Notes under the pieces: generated by a model
Seen by the model: only the letters and a program-made list of their open reading frames with translations
Told to the model about the DNA's origin: nothing
The model's database searches: none
Shown: positions 6,091 through 7,640 of the stretch, piece after piece
Position numbering within the stretch: the stretch's first letter is position 1
Layout of the letters: each line of letters starts with the position of its first letter
Assembly (NCBI GenBank): GCA_050118555.1
Contig: JASFKQ010000185.1
Coordinates: 1-7,640 of the forward strand
Origin: CALKKN01 sp050118555
Lineage (GTDB): Bacteria > Pseudomonadota > Gammaproteobacteria > Xanthomonadales > SZUA-36
Length of the DNA stretch: 7,640 nt
Direction of reading: 5' to 3'
Made by a program: the position numbers and the translations under genes

Positions 6091-6094
6091 AATT

Positions 6095-7640
6095 GTGGCC
6101 AAGGCAACACCGAAATTGTTCACCATAAAAAGGTTCACTAAGAATTTTCAGCAGAAGCTTGTTTATTCTACGGGGTTCATCCTGCTCCACTGCATCTTCA
6201 CGGGCGCCGCAGCGGCACAAGAGACAAAAGGTGACGACGCGGCTGAAGACCGCGTCGTAGAGGAGATCGTAGTCACCGCACAGTATCGGGAGCAGACCAT
6301 CCAAGACGTTCCGATAGCGATATCTGCTTATTCAGAAGAATCGATACGCGAGCTGAACATGGAAGACATGTGGGACGTGCTCTCTCTTACCCCCGGCTTT
6401 GCGGGCGGGTCGGGGGGTACCTGGATGAATTCTATTTCGGTCCGAGGAATCCGAACCAATGATTTTGGGGTGGGCGGCGACACATCCGTGGGGTTGTTTA
6501 AAGACGGAGTGTACCAGGGGCGCCAAGGAGGGGCCGTAACCAGTTTTTACGATATGCAACGTGCCGAGGCGCTTCGTGGGCCGCAGAATTTCCTGTACGG
6601 GCGCAATGCAATTTCGGGTGCAATCAACCAGATCACCAACAAGCCTGATACAGCCGGGCCAGACTCTCTCGCAGAACTGACCGTCGGGCAAGACAGTCTC
6701 GTTGAAGCCGAGGCCATGTTAAATGTTCCCCTGGACGATACGTGGGCAATGCGAGTAGCCGCTCACTATTACACCGTGGATGGCTATATCACAAATCTTT
6801 ATGACAACGCGAAGTTGGGAGACTTCGACAGCAAGGCCGTGCGGGCATCTCTGGCGCGTTACGGCGATAAGACTAACATTACGTTCATTGCCGAGTATGA
6901 AAAGCGCAGTGGTAGCGGTGCAGTTTACTGGGGCACCGACCATGGCAACGTCCTGACCGATTTGGGTTTTAACGAAACGCCCTCGGGACGTGTGGTTAAC
7001 ACGGATGCGCCTGGTTTCGACGAGAGTGAGATTTTCAGCTTCACCGCGCTTGTAGATGTCGACTTGGGATTCGGTACTTTGTCATCCGTAACCGGTTTTC
7101 GCACGCACACTTGGGATTACGAAGAGGACGATGACGCGACGCCGTTGGTTATCTACACGTGGATGCAAAACCAGGATGTTGACAACTTTTCCCAGGATTT
7201 TCGTCTCGTGTCGAATACGGATGGCCCGTTAACCTGGATAGTCGGGGTCTCCGCCTATTATGAAGACCTTAAGGCAAGCATGGGCTCACACTCCGATGAA
7301 GATACGATTTGCTTGATCTATTTCGGGCTCACATGCGCTGACACCTATGGCAGTTTCAGCTACTCGCCTGTAGGAATGCTTGAAATTGCGGACATTGAAA
7401 GCGACAACATGGGCTACGGCATATTCGCCAACTTCTCCTACGCGTTAACCGATAGATTTAACGTAGATGCGGGCATACGGTACAGCTATGACGAAAAGGA
7501 CTTCAGCATTGGAGTCAGAGAACCCACATCGAACCTTGGCCCTTTCATGAACTTCGTGTATTGGTCTCACGGACTCGTCAACGACAAGAAGGATTGGAGT
7601 GACACCACCCCGCGGCTGGCCGTTAGATACAGTGCGACGG
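6095..7640 (+). CDS. TonB-dependent outer-membrane receptor (partial, 3' end outside window)
   Basis: The first 515 residues of a receptor that imports a bound ligand across the outer membrane with TonB/ExbBD energy. In order: a signal peptide (about 1-42; basic n-region, hydrophobic core, then GAAAA before Q43), a TonB box EEIVVTA (56-62), and a plug domain (about 68-184) with QDVPIAISAYS, the SVRGI strand, a DTSVGLFKDGVYQGR segment and RGPQNFLYGRNAISGAINQ ending at NKP184. The beta-barrel begins near 190 and includes DNFSQDFRLVS and further strands. The plug end departs slightly from the usual RGPQGTLFGRN form. Two cysteines (C406, C414) in a probable surface loop could form a disulfide. 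The style is that of the large catabolic receptors of marine gammaproteobacteria and sphingomonads, often annotated as siderophore receptors without evidence for iron. It is divergent from the serine hydrolase and probably shares control with it. Ligand unknown; the link to the catabolic operon is inference. Confidence 0.93.
   Translation, partial: MAKATPKLFTIKRFTKNFQQKLVYSTGFILLHCIFTGAAAAQETKGDDAAEDRVVEEIVVTAQYREQTIQDVPIAISAYSEESIRELNMEDMWDVLSLTPGFAGGSGGTWMNSISVRGIRTNDFGVGGDTSVGLFKDGVYQGRQGGAVTSFYDMQRAEALRGPQNFLYGRNAISGAINQITNKPDTAGPDSLAELTVGQDSLVEAEAMLNVPLDDTWAMRVAAHYYTVDGYITNLYDNAKLGDFDSKAVRASLARYGDKTNITFIAEYEKRSGSGAVYWGTDHGNVLTDLGFNETPSGRVVNTDAPGFDESEIFSFTALVDVDLGFGTLSSVTGFRTHTWDYEEDDDATPLVIYTWMQNQDVDNFSQDFRLVSNTDGPLTWIVGVSAYYEDLKASMGSHSDEDTICLIYFGLTCADTYGSFSYSPVGMLEIADIESDNMGYGIFANFSYALTDRFNVDAGIRYSYDEKDFSIGVREPTSNLGPFMNFVYWSHGLVNDKKDWSDTTPRLAVRYSAT

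Larger units (their letters stand above)
5718..6094. other. Divergent AT-rich regulatory region between serine hydrolase and TonB-dependent receptor
   Basis: These 377 bases hold no supported gene. The part from about 5800 to 6005 is clearly richer in A+T than the flanking genes and is dense in small symmetries. It contains two 19-bp inverted repeats of one design (5827-5845, 5952-5970), three AATTCG copies (5810, 5819, 5850), the 11-bp palindrome CGAAT-A-ATTCG (5814-5824), the 10-bp palindrome CAATTAATTG (5983-5992), a GAATGC/GCATTC hairpin (6005-6017), and an 8-bp inverted pair AAGCGACT/AGTCGCTT (5882-5889, 5936-5943). Bases 6018-6094 form the likely receptor leader, which ends in a good ribosome-binding site. 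Confidence 0.7.

Noticed and set aside
6018..6094. Cobalamin or other riboswitch in the receptor leader
   Set aside because: The leader is only about 75-125 bases, I find no match to the B12-box pattern, and the one long-range stem (GGCGT/ACGCC, 6030-6060) is only 5 bp. Nothing supports a known class.
6068..7110. Several minus-strand frames of 61-119 codons opposite the TonB-dependent receptor
   Set aside because: They are short, overlap one continuous receptor frame with TonB box, plug and barrel motifs, and have no recognisable content.
1..7640. CRISPR array, insertion sequence, integrase or attachment site
   Set aside because: No spaced direct repeats, terminal inverted repeats or recombinase genes were seen.

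Overview
This window looks like chromosomal DNA of a Gram-negative bacterium, probably an environmental or marine gammaproteobacterium. The grounds are a TonB-dependent outer-membrane receptor with a long signal peptide, an exported beta-lactamase-fold serine hydrolase, and mixed mid-GC codon use. No rRNA, tRNA, CRISPR array, transposase or phage gene is visible. The taxonomic guess rests on gene style only.

Layout. Bases 1-48 are the last 15 codons of a plus-strand gene that resembles the C-terminus of amidohydrolases. After a 193-base gap comes a tight minus-strand operon. Read in transcription order (right to left), it encodes a class III PLP aminotransferase (2857-4218), CoA-transferase subunit A (2154-2849), CoA-transferase subunit B (1513-2157) and an M20 (ArgE/DapE-type) metallo-deacylase (242-1516). 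The first junction is a 7-base gap and the next two are 4-base overlaps. Upstream of the operon, after 242 apparently empty bases, is a minus-strand gene for an exported serine hydrolase (4461-5717). A 377-base AT-rich divergent regulatory region (5718-6094) separates it from a plus-strand TonB-dependent receptor, which starts with GTG at 6095 and runs off the right edge.

How the genes may work together. The aminotransferase / CoA-transferase A / CoA-transferase B / M20 set has the family content, adjacency and protein sizes of Bacillus subtilis YodT-YodS-YodR-YodQ, which sit beside lysine 2,3-aminomutase KamA and the beta-lysine N-acetyltransferase YodP. Chemically the set fits catabolism of a beta-amino acid: transamination gives a 3-oxoacid, a 3-oxoacid CoA-transferase activates it, and an M20 enzyme removes an N-acyl group. 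N6-acetyl-beta-lysine is the best candidate substrate, but this is inference. No aminomutase, acetyltransferase or thiolase lies inside the window. The divergent receptor and exported hydrolase suggest that a ligand is captured or processed outside the cytoplasm and passed to the operon.

The most notable non-coding signal is a pair of perfect inverted repeats of the same design (AYATAAA-N5-TTTATRT), with centres 125 bp apart in the divergent region. They look like two operators for one unknown regulator.
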